Shown: in pieces, positions 27,243-36,669 of the stretch
Layout: the number at the start of each line of letters is the position of its first letter
How positions within the stretch are numbered: position 1 is the first letter of the stretch
Origin: Donghicola eburneus
GTDB lineage: Bacteria > Pseudomonadota > Alphaproteobacteria > Rhodobacterales > Rhodobacteraceae
Reading direction: 5' to 3'
Assembly: GCF_900115865.1 (NCBI RefSeq)
Contig: NZ_FOXY01000002.1
Location: 248,001 to 312,000 of the forward strand
DNA: 64,000 bases
Program-made: the position numbers and the translations under genes
Notes under the pieces: model-generated
The model's input: the letters and a program-made list of their open reading frames with translations, nothing else
Database searches by the model: none
What the model was told of the DNA's origin: nothing

Positions 27243-27941
27243 TCAAGGCGCGGCGCCCTCTTGAGCGTCGATCGCGCGCTTTAAAAATTCGGCGCGCACC
27301 CAGTCTTCGGGCGTATCGATGTCCTGCACCCGATGTCGCGGCAAGCTTACGCCGTAAGAGCCGGCTTCGAACACACCGCGCCCACTGCGCCATGTGCCCG
27401 CCTTTGCCCAATAGAACTGTCCGGCGTCATGCCACGCCTCTTCTAAATCTTGGCTACGCGTCTGCATGGTGCTGGGATCGAACATCTCGACCGCGCCCGC
27501 ATCCGACCGCCGCAACGCCCGCTGGATCGGAAAGGGAAAGGTCGTCACGGCCATGACGTAGTGCGCCTGCGCGTCGACCAGCGCAGACAACCCCTGCGCA
27601 ATATCGGCGCCCAGTACAAAGGGCGCAGTCGCGTAGAGGCAACAAACAGGCGCGTCGTCCGCAAGTTCCAATCGTTCAGCAGCATCCGCAATCACGGGCA
27701 CGGTCGGCGTATGGTCATCCGACAGCTCGGGGCTGCGCAAAAACGGAACTTCGGCGCCGTATCCAAGGGCCACAGCTGCGATATCTGCGTCATCGGTACT
27801 GACGACAATACGGTCAAAAACGCCCGAGGCCTGTGCGGCCTTGATGGACCAAACGATCATCGGCTGGCCGCAGAACTCTTTGATATTCTTATGTGGAATG
27901 CGTTTGGACCCGCCGCGGGCGGGGATAACACATACGGTCAT
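27243..27941 (-). CDS. pseF: pseudaminic acid cytidylyltransferase (CMP-Pse synthetase)
   Basis: 232 aa CMP-sugar synthetase family. N-terminal CTP loop ARGGSKRIPHKNIKEF and the later QDIDTPEDW are characteristic. It activates pseudaminic acid as CMP-Pse for transferases. It overlaps pseC by four bases (ATGA). A NeuA-like alternative is less likely because the other five genes belong to the Pse branch. Confidence 0.9.
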   Translation of the reverse strand: MTVCVIPARGGSKRIPHKNIKEFCGQPMIVWSIKAAQASGVFDRIVVSTDDADIAAVALGYGAEVPFLRSPELSDDHTPTVPVIADAAERLELADDAPVCCLYATAPFVLGADIAQGLSALVDAQAHYVMAVTTFPFPIQRALRRSDAGAVEMFDPSTMQTRSQDLEEAWHDAGQFYWAKAGTWRSGRGVFEAGSYGVSLPRHRVQDIDTPEDWVRAEFLKRAIDAQEGAAP

Positions 27942-29089
27942 TTCGACAGTGCCTCTGACAGAACGCGTACCACGTCGTTCTGTTCGACATCGCTCATTCC
28001 GGCAAACAGCGGTATAGAGATCGCCCGAGAATAGTACTCCTCGGACGCAGGGAAATCGCCGACCTTGTGGCCCAGATCGCGGTAGTAGGGCTGCGTGTGC
28101 ACGGGGATATAGTGCAGGTTCACACCGATCCCGTTCGCGCGCAGATATTCGAACACCTCGCGGTGCTTCGCGGCATCATCTAGTCGGATCACATAAAGGT
28201 GCCACGCAGAACGCGCTCCGTCTGTCCGGCCGGGGATCTGCAAAGGCAGATCGGCCAATAGGCTGTCATAGCGATCAGCCAGCGCGTTGCGACGATCAAT
28301 GAACTGGTCCAATCTGGCCATCTGAGACAGACCCAGCGCGGCCTGCATTTCGGTCATCCGATAGTTCCAGCCCAGATCAACCTGCTGATAGTACCAGGGG
28401 CCATCCGACTCATGGGTCATCAGCGCAGGATCGCGAGTCACACCATGGCTGCGCAGCAGGCCCATGCGTTCGGCCAGAACAGGATCGTTCGTGGTGGCCA
28501 AGCCGCCCTCGGCGGTGGTGATGATCTTGACGGGGTGGAAGCTGAAAACTGTGATGTCGGAATACGCGCAGGCACCAACCTTGTCTTCGCCATAGCTCGC
28601 ACCGATCGCGTGGCTGGCATCTTCGACGATTTTAATCCCGTACTTGCGGGCCAGAGCCGCAATCTCTTCGGCACGAGTGGACTGGCCGCACATGTGCACA
28701 GGAACGATGACCTTGGGCAACCGACCTGCAGCTTCTGCCGCCTCCAGTTTCGCCGCCAAAGCATCGGGACACATGTTGAAGGTATCCGCGTCGATATCAA
28801 CGAAATCCACATCCGCACCGCAATAGCGCCCGCAATTGGCCGACGCGACAAAGGTGATGGGACTCGTCCACATCAGATCGCCCTCGCCCAAGCCCAGCGC
28901 CTTGACCGCGATATGCAGCGCCGAGGTTGCCGAGTTCACGGCTACCCCGAATTTCGCGCCAACATAGTCCGCAATGGCCTGTTCAAAGGCCGGAACCGCA
29001 GGCCCTTGGGTCAGGAAATCGGATTTCAGGACATCGACCACCGCGTCGATATCGGCCTGCGAAATATCCTGACGGCCATAGGGGATCAT
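27938..29089 (-). CDS. pseC: UDP-4-amino-4,6-dideoxy-L-AltNAc transaminase
   Basis: 383 aa DegT/DnrJ/EryC1 PLP aminotransferase. PLP lysine K188 in FSFHPVKIITTAEGG; VEDASHAIGASY with the Asp that holds the PLP nitrogen. Second step after PseB. The start overlaps the pseB stop (TAATG), with GGAG upstream. The family is certain and the Pse assignment comes from the operon. Confidence 0.92.
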   Translation of the reverse strand: MIPYGRQDISQADIDAVVDVLKSDFLTQGPAVPAFEQAIADYVGAKFGVAVNSATSALHIAVKALGLGEGDLMWTSPITFVASANCGRYCGADVDFVDIDADTFNMCPDALAAKLEAAEAAGRLPKVIVPVHMCGQSTRAEEIAALARKYGIKIVEDASHAIGASYGEDKVGACAYSDITVFSFHPVKIITTAEGGLATTNDPVLAERMGLLRSHGVTRDPALMTHESDGPWYYQQVDLGWNYRMTEMQAALGLSQMARLDQFIDRRNALADRYDSLLADLPLQIPGRTDGARSAWHLYVIRLDDAAKHREVFEYLRANGIGVNLHYIPVHTQPYYRDLGHKVGDFPASEEYYSRAISIPLFAGMSDVEQNDVVRVLSEALSK

Positions 29090-30087
29090 TAGATCGCTCC
29101 GATTTTTTCGCGGTTGGCGTCGATCCAAGCCTGCAGCGCATCGTCCGTCATCCAGTCGGTGTTATTGTCACTGGAATAAACGAAATCCTCGGCCACGCGG
29201 ACGCCATCCTTGATGCGGGCACTGTCGGTGCCCCAATTGTTCAGGTTCGGCAGGATTTTGAAGTGCTCTTCGTATTCGTAGGTGAACATCGCATCTTCAG
29301 CGCCAACCATCTGTTCATGGATTTTTTCACCTGGACGGATGCCAATGATCTCTTGGCCAGCCTCGGGCGCAATCACTCGAGCCACGTCGGTCACCTTCAT
29401 CGAGGGGATCTTCTTCACATAGATTTCGCCGCCGATCATGTCCTCGAACGCGTGCCAGACCAATTCAACGCCCTGCTCAAGTGAGATCATAAAACGGGTC
29501 ATGCGGGGATCAGTGATCGGCAGAACGCCCTTGTCCTTGATCGACATGAAGAACGGAATCACCGAGCCGCGCGAGCCCATGACGTTGCCGTAACGCACAA
29601 CCGAAAACGCGGTATCGTGGCCGCCAGCATAGGCATTGCCGGACACAAACAGCTTGTCCGATGCCAACTTCGATGCGCCATACAGGTTGATCGGGCTCGA
29701 CGCCTTGTCGGTGGACAGGGCAACCACGCCTTTGACCTTTTTGTCGATGGCCGCGTCGATCACGTTCATCGCGCCGTTCACGTTGGTCTTGATGCATTCG
29801 AACGGGTTGTATTCGGCGGTCGGCACAATCTTGGTTGCAGCAGCGTGGACAACGTAATCCACACCGTCAAATGCGCGGTACATCCGTTCACGATCACGGA
29901 CATCCCCAATAAAGAAACGCACGCGCGGATCGTTCTGGAACAGCTTGGCCATTTCCCACTGCTTCATCTCGTCTCGCGAGTAGATGATGACTTTTTTGGG
30001 ATTGAAGCGTTCCAGCGTCATCGGGACAAAGGCATGTCCGAAGGAGCCCGTTCCGCCTGTCACCAGAATTGTCTTGTTCTCGAACAT
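29089..30087 (-). CDS. pseB: UDP-GlcNAc C4,6-dehydratase/C5-epimerase
   Basis: 332 aa extended SDR and first step of pseudaminic acid synthesis. NADP loop TGGTGSFG (residues 10-17), the STDK block with D127/K128, Y136-x3-K140, and the PseB-type TKIVPTAEYNP. ATG at 30087 is used; a TTG six bases earlier also follows the AAGGA. First gene of the operon, divergent from the glycosyltransferase genes. Confidence 0.94.
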   Translation of the reverse strand: MFENKTILVTGGTGSFGHAFVPMTLERFNPKKVIIYSRDEMKQWEMAKLFQNDPRVRFFIGDVRDRERMYRAFDGVDYVVHAAATKIVPTAEYNPFECIKTNVNGAMNVIDAAIDKKVKGVVALSTDKASSPINLYGASKLASDKLFVSGNAYAGGHDTAFSVVRYGNVMGSRGSVIPFFMSIKDKGVLPITDPRMTRFMISLEQGVELVWHAFEDMIGGEIYVKKIPSMKVTDVARVIAPEAGQEIIGIRPGEKIHEQMVGAEDAMFTYEYEEHFKILPNLNNWGTDSARIKDGVRVAEDFVYSSDNNTDWMTDDALQAWIDANREKIGAI

Positions 30088-30204
30088 GGCCAAACCCGTC
30101 CTTAATTTTCTTACGCTTGAGCCCAGCGATTATCAGTCCCGACCACTTCAATCCAGTGGCTTTTTCCCATAGGCTCAGCGGAAATCAACCGAAGCAGTAC
30201 AGAC

Positions 30205-31425
30205 ATGCCAGTCCATTTGCGGCCGCTTCAAAGCAGCAACGCACTCCATTCGCAGCTTGGGACCCATAGGCGGGCAATGCTTCTGCTTTGTGCGCTCCGT
30301 GATATGCGCCGCCGTAGGCTGGCCAAAGGTGTCCCCCCTGCGGGTTTGGCAGCAAAGGGCCATCTGAACTCAGTCACACGCCTGTGGAAAATCGCTCGTT
30401 CTCTGCGGTTCGTCACAAGTGACGATATTCAGCCCAAGGCCGGCTGTAGACTCGCTTTGGTGGATTGTCCTGTTCCCAACTCAAAAGCGCGGATGATCTT
30501 GGACGCCCTGATTGATGGGGGATGTTCTGAAAAGGCTATATCAACGCCTCGCCCCATGGCGCGCAAAGAACGTCACACATTGCGCCTCAGGGCTTTCGCA
30601 ATGCTATGGAAGATGAAGCCCGCGCGGCGACGCTTGAATCCTGATGAGCTATCGCTGTGCCTCGCGAGTTTCCTACATACCGAAATGCTAGAGGGTTCAG
30701 ACGCGACCGTTATTCATATCGGAGACCGGTCCGAGCGCCGCATTGCAATGACCGCGGGCGCCGCTCTTGCCGGACGGCCGTCTGTTTACTGGCAAACCGC
30801 ATACCACGACACGACGTTTCCGCCGCTTGGGTATACGCATGCCGCCGTCATGAACAAAACCGGCGAAGATCGCGCTCTTGGCTATAACATCGAACCCTTG
30901 AGGCAGGCCTTGAAAAAGCCGCGTGCTGTTACCGCGCCATCGTCCTCGCAGCGCATCGGGATTGCCATGAATGCGTTCGCAGGCCCCGAGGTCGCCGAAC
31001 TCTGCCGCAGTGTCCTGAGCGCTTTCCCCAGCGCTACATTAGAACTTCGCACCCACCCACGTATAGCATCCCCGAACTTGGGGGACCTGCCCAAAGAGGC
31101 CAACATTCGCCCGCGCGGCGAAGCGCTAAGCGCATTTTGCGACGCCTGCGACATCGTTCTCTGCGGCAACTCAGCAGTGCAGATCGAAATGTTATTGCTC
31201 GGCGTGCTCGTTATTCACATACCGGGCCTCGACGATCATGGCTTTGATCTCTATCGCTATGTCGCGGAAGGTGTGACATACGGCACGACAGACCTTGATC
31301 GACACTCGGTGGACGCCGCAATCCAGTTTTACGCTGCAGCAGAATGGCCAGATCGGCTTTTGCAACACGTCTCACCGCCGAGTGACGCATGCCGTCCGAT
31401 CAGCGCCTTATGGACCACAGAATGA
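30205..31425 (+). CDS. putative GT-B-type glycosyltransferase, possible Pse transferase
   Basis: 406 aa from the ATG at 30205. The ribosome site is weak, so a later start such as 30277 cannot be excluded. The first half is poorly conserved. The C-terminal half (about 250-380) has the GT-B nucleotide-sugar pattern: a Rossmann-like strand IGIAMNAFAG, then LELRTHP, and CGNSAVQIEMLLLGVLVIHI near the C-terminus. This resembles sialyl-/polysialyl- and capsule-type transferases. It is the first gene across the promoter gap from pseB and overlaps the next transferase by ATGA. Acceptor and donor are not known. Confidence 0.6.
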   Translation: MPVHLRPLQSSNALHSQLGTHRRAMLLLCALRDMRRRRLAKGVPPAGLAAKGHLNSVTRLWKIARSLRFVTSDDIQPKAGCRLALVDCPVPNSKARMILDALIDGGCSEKAISTPRPMARKERHTLRLRAFAMLWKMKPARRRLNPDELSLCLASFLHTEMLEGSDATVIHIGDRSERRIAMTAGAALAGRPSVYWQTAYHDTTFPPLGYTHAAVMNKTGEDRALGYNIEPLRQALKKPRAVTAPSSSQRIGIAMNAFAGPEVAELCRSVLSAFPSATLELRTHPRIASPNLGDLPKEANIRPRGEALSAFCDACDIVLCGNSAVQIEMLLLGVLVIHIPGLDDHGFDLYRYVAEGVTYGTTDLDRHSVDAAIQFYAAAEWPDRLLQHVSPPSDACRPISALWTTE

Positions 31426-32543
31426 GCAGACCCAAACGCATCCTATTTCCATATGTTGGTGACAGCGTCGGCGGCAGCCACATTTCGTCACTGACACTCG
31501 CACAAGGGTTGCCTCATGCTCGATATGTGCCTGTCGTTGCGCAGCACCAGGACGGCCCCCTGTCCCAGTATTTGTCAGATCGCAACTTTTCCGCAGCTTT
31601 CGCGCCCAATGTCGCCTTTCTGAACACAGGGCCCTATCGCAGGCAATTCCTGAAAGCTTGGGTCGGCGTCCCCAAGCTCGTCCGCTTCTTACGAGAGCAC
31701 CGGATAGATATCGTCCACACCCATGACATCCGTATGCACATCATCTGGGGCATGGCCGCCAAGCGGGCTGGCATCCCGCATATCTGGCATCAGCGCACGC
31801 CGACCACAGCGAAGCGGTTGGACAAATACACTGCGCATTCAGCCAAAGTTCTGGCTGTCTCTGAATACTGCCGCTCCAAATTCCCGCCCGCCATGCAAAG
31901 TCGTGCGCGTGTGCTGTTTAACCCGTTTGACATCCCCGAACCCGCGAACCGTCCCGCCGCCCAAGCAGCTCTGCTGGCGCGACTAAGGTTCGCCCCCAAG
32001 ACAAAGGTCATCGGGTTTATCGCCAATCTCGACACGCGCAAACGACCATTACTGTTTGTAGAGATTGCAAAAGCACTCGTGTCCCAAGGACGCGATGACC
32101 TGCGTTTCATTATGCTGGGAGAGGCCCGCGCACCCCACATCGACGATCTGAATTCGGCCATTCAATCGGCCGGCCTCGCAGACCTCGTTCAGCACATCGG
32201 ACCACAATACCCCATCGCTCCGTGGATGGCTGGGTTGGACTTGCTAATAGCCCCCGCAGTGCACGAAGCACTGGGCCGGACCATGATCGAGGCACAGCTT
32301 TTTGCGACGCCGGTCGTTGCGTCTAATGCTGGCGGCAACCCTGAAATCATTCTGGATGGACAAACCGGCTTGTTGGCCACGCCCGATGCACCTCAAGCCT
32401 TTGCCGACGCCGCGATCCGGCTATTGGATGATCCGCATTTCACCCATACCCTGACCTCCGCTGGCAAAGTCAGAGCAGAGCAAACCTTTTCTGCAGAGCG
32501 ACACATCGCAGCGATGCTGGAAATCTACGACAGTTTGGCCTAG
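31422..32543 (+). CDS. glycosyltransferase family 4 protein
   Basis: 373 aa from the ATG that overlaps the upstream stop (ATGA). GT-B fold with the N-terminal VGDSVGGSHIS and the C-terminal GT4 donor-site block APAVHEALGRTMIEAQLFATPVVAS (E-x7-E type). Retaining transferase, probably cytosolic and building a surface polysaccharide with its neighbours. Confidence 0.85.
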   Translation: MSRPKRILFPYVGDSVGGSHISSLTLAQGLPHARYVPVVAQHQDGPLSQYLSDRNFSAAFAPNVAFLNTGPYRRQFLKAWVGVPKLVRFLREHRIDIVHTHDIRMHIIWGMAAKRAGIPHIWHQRTPTTAKRLDKYTAHSAKVLAVSEYCRSKFPPAMQSRARVLFNPFDIPEPANRPAAQAALLARLRFAPKTKVIGFIANLDTRKRPLLFVEIAKALVSQGRDDLRFIMLGEARAPHIDDLNSAIQSAGLADLVQHIGPQYPIAPWMAGLDLLIAPAVHEALGRTMIEAQLFATPVVASNAGGNPEIILDGQTGLLATPDAPQAFADAAIRLLDDPHFTHTLTSAGKVRAEQTFSAERHIAAMLEIYDSLA

Positions 32544-32599
32544 CCGGTTCCCCTCGACCACTGCCCGAGGTAAACGTAGGCAAATTCTACAGGTGTGCC

Positions 32600-33628
32600 A
32601 TGAAAATTCTGTACGTCATCCGAAAGCGCGAGAAGCGCCATTGGTCAAAGCGTTTACAGCGCTGGATCACGGGCTTTACCGACGGACAGGACGGTTTTTT
32701 CGAAGCCAGTCTGCACTACGGTTGCTCTGTCACACGCCGCACATACGAAGAGGCCGCTGCCATGGGGCGCAGCGCTGTGGCGCGATACGACGCGATCATC
32801 GTAAATGCGAAATCCGGCTTTCCATGGCAAGATGGCGCCAAGGCCGGTCAGCAGATCCGTGCATGGGGACGCCCCACCGCCATTTTCATCGGGCAGGCAC
32901 GCCCCTTTGAAATGGTCCCGGATAACGTCGCCGACCACTTCGACATTCTGTTCAAGCGCGAGCCATTTGCGGATCTGGGTCGCTACGACCTGAGCAATGG
33001 AAACCGTGCGAAAATCGTTCCAACTCTACTCTCGAACCAGTTGCTGCGCATGAGCTGGCGGTTCAAGGAACGCAACACGCAATTCACCCTACCGAAATAC
33101 GGCTACGAGCACGAGAAAACCCACGACGTGTATTTTTCCGGGAAACTTGGGCCGAACCGTTTCGACAATCGCGTGCAGGCCTGGGAGCGCGTAACCGCTG
33201 ATCTCGATGACTTGCGCCTAAAAGGTGGCCTCGCGTCCAACGGACAGGTTGAGGTTCCTGCCCACCTGAAGGGCGAATTGATGGAAAAACCGGAGTATCT
33301 GAATACTCTGCTCACGACCAAAGTGAACCTCGCGCTCTCAGGCATCGGCCCCTTCACGCACCGGCACCTTGAATTGTTCTATGCTGGGGCTTTTGCCCTA
33401 TCGAACAACGACATCGAGCCGCTCTGGCTTCGTGCGCCTGTGATCAAAGGACAGGACTACGCCGCCTTTGACACCGAAGACGAGATGATCGACATGATCC
33501 GCTATTACGTGGCGCATGATGCCGAGCGCGAGGCGATCGCCAAAAATGGCCGCGCCTGTTTCGAGCGCCTTTATGACGTTCCAGCCCATGCGGTCGAACT
33601 GCGTGACGCCCTACAGAAAGTAATCTGA
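32600..33628 (+). CDS. putative glycosyltransferase of unassigned family
   Basis: 342 aa. The C-terminal part (about 220-342) resembles the GT-B donor half of Glyco_trans_1_2 proteins (HRHLELFYAGAFALSNN, then a C-terminal DVPAHAVELRDAL helix). The N-terminal half shows no recognised domain. It overlaps the next gene by a TGATG junction. Donor and acceptor are unknown. Confidence 0.6.
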   Translation: MKILYVIRKREKRHWSKRLQRWITGFTDGQDGFFEASLHYGCSVTRRTYEEAAAMGRSAVARYDAIIVNAKSGFPWQDGAKAGQQIRAWGRPTAIFIGQARPFEMVPDNVADHFDILFKREPFADLGRYDLSNGNRAKIVPTLLSNQLLRMSWRFKERNTQFTLPKYGYEHEKTHDVYFSGKLGPNRFDNRVQAWERVTADLDDLRLKGGLASNGQVEVPAHLKGELMEKPEYLNTLLTTKVNLALSGIGPFTHRHLELFYAGAFALSNNDIEPLWLRAPVIKGQDYAAFDTEDEMIDMIRYYVAHDAEREAIAKNGRACFERLYDVPAHAVELRDALQKVI

Positions 33629-34788
33629 TGACCCAGCCCCGTGTCTGCATTGCGACTGGCGACTACTATCGCCTTGGCGAGACCTTTGTGAACCGCCACA
33701 TCGCAGAGATTTTCGGCGGTTCGGTCGGAGTGATCACTGGTCGCTATCACGGGGAAAACCCGTTGAACAAACCTGTGTTCGAGCGGCGTCAGCGCGCGGG
33801 CGGCACTGCGGCTCTGTTGCAAGGACTACTCTGGCACATTCCTCTGAATACTCTGAAACACGGCACCTCTCGCCTGCCCTATGGTCAGGCAAAATCAGAC
33901 CTGATCGCGTTTTTGCGCGAACATCAGGTGGAAGTCATTCTGGCCGAGTTCGGCACGCAAGCGCTGGCGCTGGCGCCCTTGGCCAATGAGTTGAACATCC
34001 CGATCTTCACCTACTTCCGCGGCACCGACGCATCCAAGCAAATTCAGCGCCCGCGGATCGTGAAAGCTTATAACAAGATGATGCCGCGTCTGGCTGGTGT
34101 CTTTTCTGTCAGCCAATTTCTGTTGGACAATCTAGCGCGCCACGGAGTCACGGTGAACCAGAACGCCCATGTGGTGCCTTCTGGCGTGGATATTCGCCGC
34201 TTTGTCCCAGGTGAAAAGCGGCCTGGCAGTTTCCTTGCCGTGGGCAGGTTTGTAGAAAAGAAAGCCCCGAAAATCACCCTGCGCGCATTTGCCAAAGCCG
34301 CGCAAAACCACCCCGACGCCCGTCTGGACTTCATTGGCTCTGGTCCCCTACTCGAAGACTGCCAGAAGCTGGCGGCCGACATGGGCGTTGCGGATCAAGT
34401 GACCTTCCATGGCCAGCAACCGCACGAGTATGTGCGCCAGCACCTGCTGACAACCGAGGTCTTCCTACAGCATTCGATCACCGCAGCCGATGGCAATACC
34501 GAAGGTCTACCCACCGCGATCCAAGAGGCTCTGGCATGCGGGTGCATCACGATTTCAACGAACCACGCAGGCATTCCAGAGGCGGTCGAGCACGGGGTGA
34601 ACGGCTACCTCGTCGATGAATGGGACGAAGAAGGCTTTGGCCAGCAAATCACAGCCGTTTTGGATCAGGCAGACCGCAGCGCCATGGCAACAGCAGCCCG
34701 CCGAACCGCAGAGGAAAAGTTCGACAATGACAAAGGGCTCTCCCGTGTCGAACGGATCATCCTAGAGACAATCGGCCGTCAGGGCTGA
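33628..34788 (+). CDS. glycosyltransferase family 4 protein
   Basis: 386 aa GT-B retaining transferase. N-terminal GDYYRLGETFVN, the sugar-binding GRFVEKKAP loop and the C-terminal donor block EGLPTAIQEALACGCITIS. Its stop overlaps the convergent ABC exporter gene by ten bases. Translation is coupled to the previous gene. Confidence 0.87.
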   Translation: MTQPRVCIATGDYYRLGETFVNRHIAEIFGGSVGVITGRYHGENPLNKPVFERRQRAGGTAALLQGLLWHIPLNTLKHGTSRLPYGQAKSDLIAFLREHQVEVILAEFGTQALALAPLANELNIPIFTYFRGTDASKQIQRPRIVKAYNKMMPRLAGVFSVSQFLLDNLARHGVTVNQNAHVVPSGVDIRRFVPGEKRPGSFLAVGRFVEKKAPKITLRAFAKAAQNHPDARLDFIGSGPLLEDCQKLAADMGVADQVTFHGQQPHEYVRQHLLTTEVFLQHSITAADGNTEGLPTAIQEALACGCITISTNHAGIPEAVEHGVNGYLVDEWDEEGFGQQITAVLDQADRSAMATAARRTAEEKFDNDKGLSRVERIILETIGRQG

Positions 34789-36533
34789 TCCATCTCTAGA
34801 TTGAACAGGCTACGATACAGAGCATTCTCGGCCATCAAGGCCTCGTGCGTGTCGAAGCCAGCGACGCGTCCGTGATCCAGAACCAGAACGCGGTCCACCC
34901 ATTCAAGTGTCGAGGGGCGGTGGGTGACGAACAGCATTGTGCTGTCCTTGGCACCCTGCACAACAGCCTCCATCACGGCGCGGTCGTTTTCACCATCCAG
35001 CGCGCTGGTTGCTTCGTCAAAGATGTAGACCTTGGCCTGTTTCACAAGGGCCCTAGCGATCCCCACACGCTGCTTCTGACCACCCGAGAGATTAGAGCCA
35101 TTCGGACCGACCCGAGCCTCTAGCCCGCCCTGAAGTTTATCCAGCACATTGTCAAGCGCAGCGCGGCGCACCGCATCTTGCACCTGCTGCTCGGTTGCGG
35201 TGGCATGGCCGTCCAAAATGTTGTCGCGGATCGAGCCGTCGAATAGGAACACATCCTGCGAGATCAGCGCGATCCCATCCCGCAGCGCATCGGGCGACAC
35301 GTCTTTCAAATCCAGATCGCCAAGGCGCACAGTCCCGTCGGTCGGATCATAAAAGCGCTGGCACAGGTCGATAAAGGTCGTCTTGCCCGCACCAGAGCGG
35401 CCCACAATCGCGATCCGCTCCCCTGCCTTGATCTGCAGATCAACGTCGTGCAGCGCGGGCGCATCATCAGCGTAGTAGAAGCTGACATCTTCGAACGCGA
35501 TGGAGGGTGTCACATTTTCAAGCCCCAGCGTGCCAGTCCGCGTCGCAGCTTGCGGCGTGTCGATCATGTCGTGCATCATTCCGACGTGAACCAGACCTTT
35601 CTGGATATCGACCAGCGTCTTCGACACGCGCTCGGCAGGCTGATAGGCCAAAAGAAACGCGGTGATAAATGCCGTGAACTCGCCAGGCGTCTTGCCATTG
35701 GTGATGGTTTGCCAGCTGGCGTACATGACGAACAGGCCGATCACGATCCCCCCGAGCAATTCCATTAACGGCACAGTCGCGTTCGTCGCCTTTGCGATGC
35801 GCACGACGCGTTTTTCCAGATCCTCTACCACGCGGCCAAAGCGGGCTGCGGACTTCTCTTCCAAGGAATAGCTTTTGACGGTCCGGATGCCCTCGATCGA
35901 TTCTACGCCCGTCGATGCCAGCGCTTGCAAAAGCTCTGTCTCGTGTTTGGAATGCTTTCGTACGCTCTTGATCAGGCGCCCAACCATGAAAAAGATCAGC
36001 GGAAATAGGATCAAGCAGATCAGCGACATCGTCGCGTCCTGCCGTACCATCACGACGACCAAGGCCAGCAAGGTCAGGATATCGGTCACCAGCTTGTTCC
36101 CGATGCTCACCACGACCGAGCCGCAGGATTTGCCGAACATCATGACCCGTTGCATGTGCTTGGCCGGATGAAGCCCTGCAAAGAAATCCACGTCACGGTA
36201 CAAGATATTTTCAAACAGCTTGCGCTGGTTTTGTGCCGCGATTTGGCGGTTCATTACCGTCTGGATGACCGCATTTCCGTATTGAAAGAAGCTCTTGGCC
36301 ACCGAAATCCCGATCACCAACGCGGCAACGATCCACGCCTCGGACACGTTTTCCGACACGAACACATCGTTCACGATCCGCTTGGTGGACCAAGCGAGCA
36401 AACCGGTGAACACCGAAACCCCGACCATGAACACAACGTTCAAGGCATAGAGTTTCCAGCGGGGCAATAGATCATCTTTGAGCAAACGCTTGGTGGTCTG
36501 CAGGGGTGTCGCCTCGACTGGCTTGGCGGGCAT
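34779..36533 (-). CDS. MsbA-like ABC exporter (fused TMD-NBD)
   Basis: 584 aa from the ATG at 36533 (GAGGAG upstream; an in-frame TTG eight codons earlier lacks one). Six membrane segments in residues 1-310, then an ATPase domain: Walker A GRSGAGKTTF, signature LSGGQ, Walker B VYIFDEATSALD. Homodimeric lipid/polysaccharide flippases have this shape. Its position at the end of the glycan island suggests export of the Pse-containing lipid-linked glycan. Substrate is inferred. Confidence 0.87.
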   Translation of the reverse strand: MPAKPVEATPLQTTKRLLKDDLLPRWKLYALNVVFMVGVSVFTGLLAWSTKRIVNDVFVSENVSEAWIVAALVIGISVAKSFFQYGNAVIQTVMNRQIAAQNQRKLFENILYRDVDFFAGLHPAKHMQRVMMFGKSCGSVVVSIGNKLVTDILTLLALVVVMVRQDATMSLICLILFPLIFFMVGRLIKSVRKHSKHETELLQALASTGVESIEGIRTVKSYSLEEKSAARFGRVVEDLEKRVVRIAKATNATVPLMELLGGIVIGLFVMYASWQTITNGKTPGEFTAFITAFLLAYQPAERVSKTLVDIQKGLVHVGMMHDMIDTPQAATRTGTLGLENVTPSIAFEDVSFYYADDAPALHDVDLQIKAGERIAIVGRSGAGKTTFIDLCQRFYDPTDGTVRLGDLDLKDVSPDALRDGIALISQDVFLFDGSIRDNILDGHATATEQQVQDAVRRAALDNVLDKLQGGLEARVGPNGSNLSGGQKQRVGIARALVKQAKVYIFDEATSALDGENDRAVMEAVVQGAKDSTMLFVTHRPSTLEWVDRVLVLDHGRVAGFDTHEALMAENALYRSLFNLEMDQP

Positions 36534-36669
36534 GGGGACTCCTCGGTCTTGGGCCAATTCGCGCTAGGCTTGGCATATACTGTCCACGTCCCCCTCTTGC
36601 AATCATGCGGGGATCAGGGCAATCATCTGAACGAATGTTCAATTCATGCACCGGAGGGGAGGCCGCGCC

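Noticed and set aside
30122-30164. Sigma-54 promoter or terminator upstream of the transferase genes
   Set aside because: CCACT/AGTGG with TTTTT is too short a stem for a confident terminator, and no GG-N10-GC sigma-54 element was found.
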